Made by a program: the position numbers and the translations under genes. A DNA stretch of 10,842 nucleotides, taken from positions 1 through 10,842 of the forward strand of contig CAYNEI010000073.1 in the NCBI GenBank assembly GCA_964396185.1. Direction: 5' to 3'. This DNA comes from CAYNEI01 sp964396185 (GTDB taxonomy: Archaea > Thermoplasmatota > SW-10-69-26). Of this stretch, positions 1 to 7,700 are shown piece after piece. The notes below the pieces were generated by a model. It saw only the letters and a program-made list of their open reading frames with translations, did not search any database and had not been told where the DNA came from. Positions within the stretch are counted from its first letter, which is position 1. Each line of letters opens with the position of its first letter.

Positions 1-165
1 GTCGTGGCCAAGGCCATCACCACGCTCTCGGCCAAGGAGCTGGAGGTGGCCAAGGGGCTCCAGAGCCAAGAGGCCCTCGAACGTCTCGGTCGGGAGGGGT
101 CAGGCAACGTGACGCGCAAGAGCGACGTGGTCCTGCTCGATGGTTCCGGGGCTCGTGGGAGCTAA
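1..165 (+). CDS. C-terminal end of an unrecognised protein (5' truncated by window edge)
   Basis: Frame 1 is open from the first base to a TAA at 163-165 and encodes 54 residues. The lysine, glutamate, valine and leucine content with G/C third positions looks like real coding sequence here. The other two plus-strand frames give arginine/proline/glycine-rich translations typical of GC-rich shadows. The peptide has an amphipathic, probably helical stretch (SAKELEVAKGLQSQEALERL) followed by a short basic and hydrophobic tail containing SDVVLLD. I do not recognise the family from this fragment. It converges tail to tail on the lipoprotein gene with only 21 nt between the stop codons, and no clear terminator hairpin fits there. 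Confidence 0.55.
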   Translation, partial: VVAKAITTLSAKELEVAKGLQSQEALERLGREGSGNVTRKSDVVLLDGSGARGS

Positions 166-186
166 CGAGCTCGGTCGTCAGGCCAC

Positions 187-1407
187 TCACCCGCGAGCAG
201 CGGGGCGGCTGAACGGATCGTCGGGCATCTCGAGCCAGTCGGGCACGGTGCGATAGGCGGTCACGTCCACGGTGACGTTGCCGCTGCCGACCTCCATGAT
301 CCCCATCCGCATGAACGCCTCGTCGGTGGTGGGGTCGCGCACGCCGAACGGGGCATAGACCAGGAAGGCCCACGCGCTCTCTTCGGCGTACGGGCTATCC
401 CAGTTGGACCCGTCCACCGGGATCGCGTAGCGGATGTGGTTCGGCTCGTTCTCCACCTCGTTCCACCAGAGGCCACGGTAGAAGCTCGAGGCTGAGCCCT
501 CCTTGGCCCGCAGCTCGGCATCGCCGTTGGCGTTGTTCTTCACGTCCCCGTCCAGGGCGTACCAGAAGTCCACCAAGAGCAGGCTCGTCTCCGGCGGCAC
601 GATGGTGCCTTCCGGGAGCGGGATGGCATCGGTCTCTTCTTCCTGGAGGAAGAAGGTGAACTCGTGCTCCAGCTTCTCGAACGTGGCGTTGATGTTGGCG
701 AGATGGAGCTTGTTGCGCGTCCCGTTCTCCCAGAAATCCGGGTGCTCGGGCCACGCCTCGATCTCGTAGGTCTTCACCGCCGTCATCTTCACGCTCACCT
801 CACCCTCCAGCACGGCGCCAGCCCCCGATGCGTCCAGGCGGAAGGCCCAGCGCGTCGATTTCGCGTGCGGCAGGTCCGCCATGTCGGGGGTGAGCTCGAG
901 GATCCACTCGGCTTGCGCGTCCTGGGGGTCGGTCTGGGCGAAGGTGGCGCTGTTGGCCGCCTGGTAGCCCAGGCTCATCTGACCGTTGCGCAGCGAGCCT
1001 GTGGCATCCACCTGGACGCGCAGCTCGCCGGCACCCTCGGGCACGAAGCTCCCGTTGGGCAGGCTGAAGAACGCGGTCCCCACGCTGGCCCGGGGCTCGC
1101 CATCGATGAACGGCGCGAAGGTGGTGTAGAACACCGAGAGGAAGGGGTTGACCTCGATGACCTCGTCCATGATCACCTTCTCGCTGGCCTCCCCCCAGTA
1201 GTCGTGGATGTGGGCCTTGCTGTAGTCCGAGTTCTGGAGGTAGGTCGCGTTGCCCGTGGCGTTGGTGGTCGAGCTGTTCGTCGAGGTCTGCGCCTCGATG
1301 CTCTCGCCGGAAGCGTTGCTGGCAGGATCGCCAGCATCGTCGTCGCTGCCGCCAAGGCAGCCTGCTAGCAGGAGCATGCATGCCAGGGCGACGGCTAGGG
1401 ATCGCAT
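187..1407 (-). CDS. secreted lipoprotein with two-unit internal duplication
   Basis: 406 residues starting at an ATG. Residues 1-17 form a lipoprotein signal: a basic start (MR), a hydrophobic core and the lipobox L-A-G-C, with Cys17 as the lipidated residue. The mature part should therefore sit on the outer face of the membrane. A low-complexity Ser/Thr/Asn/Asp linker (about 21-60) follows. The protein has about eight N-x-S/T sequons, four in the linker, which suggests N-glycosylation. The folded part looks like two related beta-rich units, about 64-226 and 233-399. Each ends with a similar strand and acidic tail (EVSVKMTAVKTYEIEAWP against NVTVDVTAYRTVPDWLEMP). A HIHDYWG motif at 66-72 recalls archaeal secreted proteins I have seen annotated only as hypothetical. 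It has its own promoter, so it is not simply the end of the isoprenoid operon. Ligand and function are unknown; a binding or surface role is inferred from location only. Confidence 0.88.
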   Translation of the reverse strand: MRSLAVALACMLLLAGCLGGSDDDAGDPASNASGESIEAQTSTNSSTTNATGNATYLQNSDYSKAHIHDYWGEASEKVIMDEVIEVNPFLSVFYTTFAPFIDGEPRASVGTAFFSLPNGSFVPEGAGELRVQVDATGSLRNGQMSLGYQAANSATFAQTDPQDAQAEWILELTPDMADLPHAKSTRWAFRLDASGAGAVLEGEVSVKMTAVKTYEIEAWPEHPDFWENGTRNKLHLANINATFEKLEHEFTFFLQEEETDAIPLPEGTIVPPETSLLLVDFWYALDGDVKNNANGDAELRAKEGSASSFYRGLWWNEVENEPNHIRYAIPVDGSNWDSPYAEESAWAFLVYAPFGVRDPTTDEAFMRMGIMEVGSGNVTVDVTAYRTVPDWLEMPDDPFSRPAARG

Positions 1408-1428
1408 GGCTTCGAGCTGATGTCCCGG

Positions 1429-1437
1429 CTTTTAAGC
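1429..1437 (-). promoter_or_regulatory. TATA-like box for the lipoprotein gene, leaderless spacing
   Basis: The sense strand reads GCTTAAAAG, an A/T-rich island in GC-rich DNA, centred 26 nt before the ATG at 1407. Archaeal transcription usually starts 24-27 nt after the TATA centre, so the transcript should begin at or next to the ATG. No Shine-Dalgarno is visible before the start, which agrees with a leaderless mRNA. Confidence 0.6.
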
Positions 1438-1474
1438 GTTCGCGTGAGCGTGTTGAACAGAGCGGGGCTCGGTA

Positions 1475-2593
1475 TCACCGCGCTAGGCGATCGGCACCGA
1501 AGCGGGCGACGTCTTGGCCGAGGGCCTCCAGCCAGGTCCGGGTGGTGCCCCCGATGACCACGGGGCGCTCGGTGAGCTCGTCCACGTGCTCGCAGCCCGT
1601 GAGCATGAGCGCTGTGCGCAGCTGGTCCTCGATGGCCGCCACGGCGCGCTCCAGCTCGTGAGCACCCTCGGAGGCCGGTTTGAGCACGCCGCTGGCCATG
1701 CCGGCCACCTGGGCGCCTAGCGCCAGCGCGGCGGCCACGTCCAGCCCATCGCGCACGCCGCCTGTGGCGATGACCTCGCACTCAGCGTGCAGCGCTTCGA
1801 CCACGGCTACGGGTGTGGGCACGCCCCAGTCTCGGAAGCGCTCGCCCAGGCCCACGTGGCTCTCCGAGCCCGCTTGCTCGGCGCGCACGGTCTCCACGGC
1901 TGCGAACGTGGTACCTGAGAGCCCGCCGACGTCCAGGGCAGCACAACCTGCCTCGACCAGGCGTTGGGCGGTGACCCGGTGCATGCCAGCACCGGTCTCC
2001 TTGGCGATCACGGGGCCAGGCACCTCGGTCACCAGGTGCTCGATGGCCTGCTCGACGCCGGCGGCTTGCGTGTCGCCCTCGGGCTGCACGAGCTCCTGGA
2101 GGTAGTTCAGGTGGACGATGAGCGCATCGGCGTCGATGGCGTCGATGAGGTGGAGGATCTCGTCGGTGGTCAGGGGCTTGTCGTCGCCCTGGGTGATCAG
2201 TTGAGGCGCGCCGATGTTGGCGGCCACGAACGGGATGTCGTACTCGGTGACCACGGTGAAGGTCTCGGCTTGGCTGGGGTCGGTGAGCATGGCTCGTTGG
2301 CTGCCCACGCCCATGGCCATGCCGTGCTCGGCTGCTGCGGCTGCCAGGCGCTCGTTGATGTCCTTGGCGCCAGGGTAGCCGCCGGTCATGGAGGCCACCA
2401 TGACCGGGAGGTCGAGCTCCCGGTTGAGCAGGGTCGTGGAGAGCTCCACGGCGTCGAGGTCGGCCTCGGGGAGGGCTTCGTGGACCAGGGCCACATCGTC
2501 CCAGGCGTTGGCTTTGGCCGACATGCCCCCTTCCAGGATGATGTCCACGTGGTCGCCCTTGCGGGAGACGGTCCGGTCGTCTGGACCGCTCAA
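1475..2593 (-). CDS. fni: type 2 isopentenyl-diphosphate delta-isomerase (FMN-dependent)
   Basis: Interconverts IPP and DMAPP in the cytoplasm, using reduced FMN and Mg2+. At 372 residues it is normal or slightly long for the family. Visible signatures in order: RKGDH at 11-15 (N-terminal substrate-binding R-K-x-x-H), SMTGG at 68-72, GVGSQRA at 95-101, AANIGA at 124-129, HLNYLQELVQPEGD at 161-174 (the Gln/Glu pair placed by the family near the substrate double bond and Mg2+), KETGAG at 198-203, DVGGLSGTTFAAVE at 221-234, and ATGGVRDGLDVAAALALGA at 276-294, the FMN phosphate loop of the TIM barrel. The start is TTG at 2593-2591. The next ATG, at MSAKANAW, would remove the RKxxH motif. The TTG overlaps the IPK stop as TTGA, implying coupled translation. 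All key motifs are intact. Confidence 0.96.
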   Translation of the reverse strand: MSGPDDRTVSRKGDHVDIILEGGMSAKANAWDDVALVHEALPEADLDAVELSTTLLNRELDLPVMVASMTGGYPGAKDINERLAAAAAEHGMAMGVGSQRAMLTDPSQAETFTVVTEYDIPFVAANIGAPQLITQGDDKPLTTDEILHLIDAIDADALIVHLNYLQELVQPEGDTQAAGVEQAIEHLVTEVPGPVIAKETGAGMHRVTAQRLVEAGCAALDVGGLSGTTFAAVETVRAEQAGSESHVGLGERFRDWGVPTPVAVVEALHAECEVIATGGVRDGLDVAAALALGAQVAGMASGVLKPASEGAHELERAVAAIEDQLRTALMLTGCEHVDELTERPVVIGGTTRTWLEALGQDVARFGADRLAR

Positions 2594-3378
2594 CGCGGCT
2601 CCCCCCCAGATCGGATGAGGGTCCCGGTGTGCTTGCCGGTCAAGGCACCGCGCAAGCGGTCAGGTTCCAGGCCGTTGACCACGGCGACCTCGGTGCCGGC
2701 TTGCTGGAGGGCAAGGATCGTCTCGAGCTTGCCGGCCATGCCGCCGGTCACGTCCGGGCCATCGCCGGTGGAGGCCGTGTCCAGCGCGGCCTCGAGCTCG
2801 CCTCTCGATGGGGCCTCGAGCAGCTCGCCACCCTTGTCGGGGGGTGCTGTGTGGATCCCGTCCACATCGGCCACGAAGACCACGCGCTCGGCCTGGAGGA
2901 AGCGCGCGATCTCGCGCGCGATGGTGTCGCCTGAGAGCACGGTGAGACCCCGGCTGGTGTCCAAGACGAGATCCCCGTGGGTCACGGGCGTCAAGCCGAG
3001 ACCCAACATCCGGTGGATGGGGACCAGGTTCCAGGCCCCGGGCTTGGCATCCGAGCAGGAGAGCAAGCCCATGGGGGAGAGCCCTGCCGGTGCCAGGCCC
3101 GCCGAGCGCAGGGCGTCGAGCACCATGAGCGAGAGCCGACGCACGTCCGCGTGCACCTGGCTGGCCGCCTGCAAGCTGGCATCGTCCTGGATCCCGGAGA
3201 CGAGGCCATGCTCCATGGCCAAGGGGTGGCCAAACGAGCCTGCCCCGTGCACGACCACAAGCTCCCCGCCAGCGCTGGCGAGCTCATCGGCCAGGCGATC
3301 GAGCACCTCGGAGCGCACGGCCTGCTCGCCGCTCTTGTCGGTGAGCACGGATCCGCCGAGCTTGACGACTTGGACCAC
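2590..3378 (-). CDS. ipk: isopentenyl phosphate kinase
   Basis: Phosphorylates isopentenyl phosphate to IPP with ATP, the last kinase step of archaeal IPK-dependent mevalonate pathways. It has 262 residues, usual for the family, and an amino-acid-kinase fold. Visible: VVKLGGSVLTDK at 4-15 (nucleotide phosphate loop), VVVHGAGSFGH at 41-51, whose terminal histidine is the IPK hallmark that separates it from glutamate and uridylate kinases (His60 in the M. jannaschii enzyme, as I recall), SGDTIAREIA at 149-158, FVADVDGIHTAPP at 168-180, and DVTGGMAGKLE at 209-219. The start is GTG at 3378-3376. It is the only reasonable start, because an in-frame TAA lies nine codons upstream (TAA GGC TGG CCT ...). 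Mevalonate kinase lies upstream on the same strand across 190 nt; fni overlaps its stop. A TATA-like box at leaderless distance suggests it can be transcribed independently of mevalonate kinase. Confidence 0.96.
   Translation of the reverse strand: MVQVVKLGGSVLTDKSGEQAVRSEVLDRLADELASAGGELVVVHGAGSFGHPLAMEHGLVSGIQDDASLQAASQVHADVRRLSLMVLDALRSAGLAPAGLSPMGLLSCSDAKPGAWNLVPIHRMLGLGLTPVTHGDLVLDTSRGLTVLSGDTIAREIARFLQAERVVFVADVDGIHTAPPDKGGELLEAPSRGELEAALDTASTGDGPDVTGGMAGKLETILALQQAGTEVAVVNGLEPDRLRGALTGKHTGTLIRSGGEPR
2599..2607 (-). promoter_or_regulatory. internal ribosome-binding site for fni inside the end of the IPK gene
   Basis: The sense strand reads GGGGGGGAG, then CCGCG, then the TTG start of fni. 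The GGAG part can pair with the archaeal 16S 3' end, and the 5-nt gap is acceptable. This helps explain use of a weak TTG start, together with re-initiation from the overlapping TGA stop of IPK. Confidence 0.45.
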
Positions 3379-3400
3379 GCAGGGGCACCAGGGAGGCCAG

Positions 3401-3409
3401 CCTTAACAC
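3401..3409 (-). promoter_or_regulatory. TATA-like box for the IPK-fni transcript, leaderless spacing
   Basis: The sense strand reads GTGTTAAGG, centred 27 nt before the GTG start at 3378, the same spacing as at the neighbouring genes. It is weaker than a canonical archaeal TATA box. The AT-rich element at 3477-3492 is an alternative, which would give a leader of about 85 nt. Confidence 0.4.
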
Positions 3410-3476
3410 TCTTGGTTGCGAGCATCGCCGGGGACGACAGGCTCACGACGAAGACACGATAGCACAAAGAAGAGGG

Positions 3477-3492
3477 TTATGATCATTATAAT
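3477..3492. promoter_or_regulatory. AT-rich near-palindrome in the mevalonate kinase-IPK gap
   Basis: The intergenic stretch 3379-3568 is otherwise GC-rich and shows no gene. It contains TTATGATCATTATAAT, with a perfect ATGATCAT core and TTAT/ATAA arms offset by one extra T. This is the strongest A/T island in the window. It could be a TATA element for IPK-fni, a regulator operator, or both. On the minus strand it is followed by a pyrimidine-rich tract (CCCTCTTCTTT) that might also help end mevalonate kinase transcription. No function can be assigned from sequence alone. Confidence 0.4.
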
Positions 3493-3568
3493 AGCCTCTC
3501 GGCTCCGTCCCCTGTCCCCTTCGCATTCGCTGTGCCCTTGTGTTGAACGTCCGCCGTGAGCCTCTCCG

Positions 3569-4567
3569 CTATGGCCGCCGGTCGTGCCCCTCAGCCACGT
3601 TCTTGACCGTGCGCTTGCCCCAGGCTCTGGCTCCCTTGCGCGCTGAGCGCACGATCCATGCCTCGGCGCGCTGGTCCTGGAGGGCCTCCTTGGTGGTCTC
3701 TGGGTCCTCAGTGAGCGCGACGATGCATCCTCCACCGCCCGCGCCGGTGAGCTTGGCGCCGTACGCGCCAGCGTCCCGGGCGATGCCGCAGAGCTCGTCC
3801 AGGCGTGAGGTGGAGACGCCGAGCATGCCCAGCAGGTCGTGGGCCTCATCCATGAGCTCTCCGACGCGCTTCATATCGCCGTCGATGAGCGCCTGGCGAC
3901 CCTCCACCGTGGTCTCACCGATGTCCTCGATGATCTTCTGCGCGAAATCCGTGCGGTCGTGGTACATCTGCACCTTGCTCACGACCTCGCCGGTCTTGCC
4001 CTTCTCGCCGCTGTGGGCCACCACGAAGCTCATGCGCGGCAGGGGCTGGTGGTGGATGTGCCACTCGCTCTCGCCACGGCGCAGGCTCCACAGGTGGTTG
4101 CCCTCCTTCTCGTTGGCGACGTAGATGGCCTGCCCGTGGGCCGAGGCCGAGGTGTCGATGGGGGAGCCCTGTCGCTCCTGACCGAGCCACTCGACCTCGT
4201 AGGCCGCTCGAGCCAGGCGCGTCTCGCTGAACTGCTCGGTCAGATGCAGCAGCGAGGCGCAAGTGGCCGTGGACAGGGCCGCCGAGGAGCCCAGGCCGGC
4301 AGCTGAGGGGAGCCGGCTGTTGGTCCGGATGGACAGGGGCGTTGTGTTGCCGGCGTTCTCCCAGAGGAGATCCACGGCTTTCTCGATGAACAGATGCGCG
4401 TAGGTATCGATGGGGCGACCGTTGACCTCGTGTCCAGAGAGGGTCTCGTCCGGACGGACGTCGACCTTCGTCTCCAGATCGATAGCCACGGCGATCGCTG
4501 GCTCGCTGAACACCACGGCGTGCTCACCGAACAAGATGATCTTGCCGGGGGCGGCTGCTTGGGACAC
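3569..4567 (-). CDS. mvk: mevalonate kinase (GHMP kinase)
   Basis: Phosphorylates mevalonate to mevalonate 5-phosphate with ATP, feeding isoprenoid and archaeal lipid synthesis. The start chosen is GTG at 4567-4565, giving 332 residues that begin MSQAAAPGK. An ATG 26 codons further out would add an Arg/Pro/Gly-rich extension running across the promoter, and GHMP kinases normally begin just before the A-P-G-K motif. Motifs: APGKIILFGEHAVV at 6-19 (GHMP motif 1), PSAAGLGSSAALS at 87-99 (ATP loop), GSPIDTSASAHG at 134-145 with Asp138 as the likely catalytic base, and KLTGAGGGGC at 272-281 (motif 3). The mix of HAVV and Asp-containing motifs fits mevalonate kinase rather than homoserine or galactokinase. 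A TATA-like box lies 27 nt before the start. It is divergent from the large repeat protein and upstream of IPK and the isomerase. Confidence 0.95.
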   Translation of the reverse strand: MSQAAAPGKIILFGEHAVVFSEPAIAVAIDLETKVDVRPDETLSGHEVNGRPIDTYAHLFIEKAVDLLWENAGNTTPLSIRTNSRLPSAAGLGSSAALSTATCASLLHLTEQFSETRLARAAYEVEWLGQERQGSPIDTSASAHGQAIYVANEKEGNHLWSLRRGESEWHIHHQPLPRMSFVVAHSGEKGKTGEVVSKVQMYHDRTDFAQKIIEDIGETTVEGRQALIDGDMKRVGELMDEAHDLLGMLGVSTSRLDELCGIARDAGAYGAKLTGAGGGGCIVALTEDPETTKEALQDQRAEAWIVRSARKGARAWGKRTVKNVAEGHDRRP

Positions 4568-4590
4568 TGGCCCCGTATCTCCCCCGCAAC

Positions 4591-4599
4591 GTAAAACCC
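4591..4599 (-). promoter_or_regulatory. TATA-like box for mevalonate kinase, leaderless spacing
   Basis: The sense strand reads GGGTTTTAC, with the A/T core 4591-4596 centred about 27 nt before the GTG at 4567. The spacing matches the other leaderless-type genes here and supports that GTG over the more distant ATG at 4645, which would lie upstream of this box. Confidence 0.5.
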
Positions 4600-4637
4600 G
4601 GGGTCCGGGGGACAGCCTGGGTCGTGGACGGGCGACC
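4597..4637. other. two short inverted repeats between divergent promoters
   Basis: CCCGG-GGT-CCGGG (4597-4609) touches the mevalonate kinase TATA box. GGTCG (4620-4624) pairs with CGACC (4633-4637) across 8 nt. Both lie between the two divergent promoters. Short GC palindromes are common by chance in DNA this rich in GC, so a regulatory role is only possible. Confidence 0.2.
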
Positions 4638-4676
4638 AACGGCATCTCGTAGGCCGCCGCGGGACCTCGTGGCCGA

Positions 4677-4717
4677 TACTTTCTTGAACTCGCTAGGCGG
4701 TGGATGGCGGGAGGAGG
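4677..4717 (+). promoter_or_regulatory. promoter and Shine-Dalgarno of the large repeat protein
   Basis: A weak A/T-rich box, TACTTTCTT (4677-4685), would place transcription start near 4707, giving a leader of about 19 nt. That leader contains GGAGG at 4713-4717, 8 nt before the GTG at 4726, an ideal spacing. The TTG at 4720 is only 2 nt from the GGAGG and so is a poorer start. Unlike most genes here, this one appears to use a leadered, Shine-Dalgarno-driven start. Confidence 0.5.
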
Positions 4718-4725
4718 GCTTGAGC

Positions 4726-7700
4726 GTGCGAGTTTCCATCGTGTTAATCCTAGCTTTGTCCATGATCACCCCTGCTGTGCTTAGCGCCAGCGAGGGAGCC
4801 CCGGGGGGCGTCGTCGCCATCGAGTCCCCGCGCCTCGATACTCGGGGAAGCGATCTCGAGGAGCCGGCTGCCGATCCGACCGAGATCTGTGAGCCGGGGG
4901 TCCTCTGTTTCAAGGCAGAAGAGTGCGACGACCTGCAGTTCTGCCTCGACTTCTGCATCGAAGGAGTCGGATGCGGGGCCTTCGAGACGGGGATCAAGTA
5001 CCCCAGAGGGGCCGGCGTGTTCGACCCGTGGCTCGATGTGCAAGGCGACGAGATCGTTGGACCGCTCACGTTGAACGGCACCGAGCTCGTCTTCCAGGGG
5101 GTCGAGAACGAGACGATCGTGCTCTCACTGGCCTCGGAGGGCGGCTTAGCCATCGATGGCACCACCGTCTGCGTCCAGGGCGACGCTGCGTGCATCGGCA
5201 CCCCCCTGTCGCCGGTCGACTGCCCACCGGGCGAGCAAGTAGGGACGATCCTGAGCGACGGGACAGCCACGTGCGATGGTGAGGTCGCGCCGGGAGCGGT
5301 CACCACCGCGACCATCGCCGGTGGCGCTGTCACGACCGACAAGATCGCCAGTGGCGCCGTGACCGACGGAGAGCTCGGTACCGGCGCGGTGAGCACGATC
5401 AAGATCGCCGACTTCGCGGTGACCACGGACAAGCTGGCCGACGCTGCCGTCACCCACCCCCGCCTGGCTCCGGACGCCGTGGATTCCTCGAAGATCCGGG
5501 ACGGCTCGGTGGGAGCCGACGAGCTTGGCCCGAGCGCCGTCACTCAACCCAAGATCGCCACCGGCGCGGTCACCTCGAGCAAGGTCCTGGACGGATCCCT
5601 GGACGGCGTCGACCTCGCCGACGGTGCGGTCGTCACGGGCAACCTGGCTGTCGGTGCGGTCACATCCGCCAAGGTCCTGGACGGAAGCCTTGAGAGCGTC
5701 GATCTGGCCGACGGCGCGGTCGCCACGAGCAAGCTCGCCGTCGGTGCGGTCACCTCGGACCGGCTCGCGTCCGGAAGCGTGGGGAGCATACAACTGGCGG
5801 ATGGGGCCGTCACAACAGCCAAGATCGGCGTGGACTGCGCGGCAGGCAAAGTCCTCGAGCACACCGGCACGGGATGGAGCTGCGGCGAGGACGACGATAC
5901 CACCTACGACGGAGCCGACTTCGCGCTCAGCGGCCAAGCCTGCGCAAGCGGCGAGCAGGTCGTGGGTGTGACAAGCGGCGGGCTCGTCGTCTGCGCGACC
6001 GACGCCACGGGCCAGGACACGGACACGCTGGGCGCGCTCGCGTGCACCAGCGAAGAGATCGCGCGATTCGACGGATCGGATTGGCTTTGCGGCATCGACC
6101 AGGACACCACCTACAGCGGCGCTGACTTCGCGCTCAGCGGCCAGGGGTGCGCCAGTGGCCAGCTCGTCTCGGGCATCGACGCCAGCGGCAACATCGCTTG
6201 CGTCACCGACCAGAACACGGACACCAACACGGACACCCTGGGTGAGCTCTCGTGCTCTAGCAGCCAAGTGGCCAAGTTCGATGGAGCCGCCTGGGTTTGC
6301 AGCGAGGACGCGGATACGGACACCACGTACACCGCGGGCACTGGGCTTGCGCTGGCGGGCACGATGTTCAGCGCCGACACGTCCGCGGTCCAGGCCCGGG
6401 TTTCGAGCACGTGTACGAGCGGCTCATCGATCCGCGCGATCGACATCAACGGTGCAGTGACCTGCGAGAGCGACGATGGCATCACAAGCGAGGTGGACCC
6501 CACGGTCAACGATCTGGGGAAGACGAGCTTCTCGTGCACGAGCGGCCAGGTAGCCAAGTTCGACGGCACCGCCTGGACCTGCGCTGAGGACGTGGACACG
6601 GACACCGACACCACCTACACCGCCGGGGACGCTCTGACGCTCTCAGGCACCCAGTTCTCTCTCGCGCCGTGCGCGAGTGGCAAGGTGCTCAAGCACGACG
6701 GGACGACATGGACATGCGCGGAGGATGTGGACACGGACACCGACACCACCTACAGCGCCGGCGACGGGCTCGTGCTCTCGGGCACCGAGTTCGCCCTCAC
6801 GCCATGCACGGCCGACAAGGTGCTCAAGCACGACGGGACGACGTGGACGTGCGCCGACGATGTGGACACGGATACGGACACCACGTACACCGCCGGCGAC
6901 GGGCTCGTGCTCTCGGGCACCGAGTTCGCCCTCACCGGGTGCGCGGCAGATGAGATCCTCCGCGTGCTCACCGGCACTGCCTGGGGTTGCAGCACCGACC
7001 AGGACACGACGTACACTGCCGGTTCGGGGCTTGCGCTGTCGGGGACGACCTTCAGCGCCGACACGTCCGCGGTCCAGGCCCGCGTCTCAGACACCTGCGC
7101 CAGCGGCTCATCGATCCGCGCGATCGACATCAATGGAGCAGTTACATGCGAGAGCGACGATGGGATCACCAGCGAGACGGATCCCACGGTCAACGACCTG
7201 GGCAAGACGAGTCTCTCGTGCACGAGCGGCCAAGTCGCCAAGTTCGACGGCGCCGCTTGGACCTGTGCCGAGGACGTGGACACGGATACGACGTACGACG
7301 CAGGGTTCGGCCTCGCGCTTGCCGGAACCATCTTCGAGGTGGATGCCGCGGACACCCAGCTCCGTGTCTCCGGTACGTGTGCCAGCGGCTCATCGATCCG
7401 GGCCATCGGCCAGGACGGCACGGTGACCTGCGAGAGCGACGATGGGATCACCAGCGAGACCGACCCCACCGTCAACGCGCTGGCCAAGGCCACGCTGGGC
7501 TGCTTCGACGGAGAGATCGCCAAGAACGCCGGGGGCACCAGCTGGCTCTGCGCCGAGGACGAGGGCCTTGTGCTCGCCACGACCACGGTGGTCAGCCCCA
7601 CAGGTGACGCCTCCGTGGATGGCTCGGCCCTGCTCAACGCCATGGCAAGCCAGCCAGGGCTTGCAAGCGACCCCCGGGTCGTGCTCGCCGAGCCAGGCAC

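Noticed and set aside
1964..3406. 480-codon plus-strand open frame antisense to fni and IPK
   Set aside because: It covers two genes with complete family motifs on the other strand. Its translation is rich in Gly, His, Arg, Ser and Pro with no domain, typical of GC-rich shadow frames.
4643..4645. ATG as the start of mevalonate kinase (26 residues longer)
   Set aside because: It would lie upstream of the TATA-like box at 4591-4599 and add an Arg/Pro-rich extension not expected before the A-P-G-K motif.
4624..4725. Upstream extension of the large repeat protein to an ATG at 4624
   Set aside because: It would bury the signal peptide 34 residues into the protein and ignore the GGAGG site 8 nt before GTG 4726.
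4524..5543. 339-codon minus-strand open frame covering the divergent promoter and the repeat-protein N-terminus
   Set aside because: Its Ser/Pro/Thr-rich translation mirrors the plus-strand repeats, and it overlaps the well-supported mevalonate kinase start and promoter.
5293..5832. Regular 30-bp repeats as a CRISPR array
   Set aside because: Units are contiguous, without spacers, in frame, and encode a clean decapeptide periodicity.
6583..6990. D-x-D-x-D stretches (DVDTDTDTTY) as calcium-binding loops
   Set aside because: The acidic spacing is suggestive, but the glycine and hydrophobic positions of EF-hand, dockerin or RTX loops are missing. Calcium binding remains possible but unsupported.
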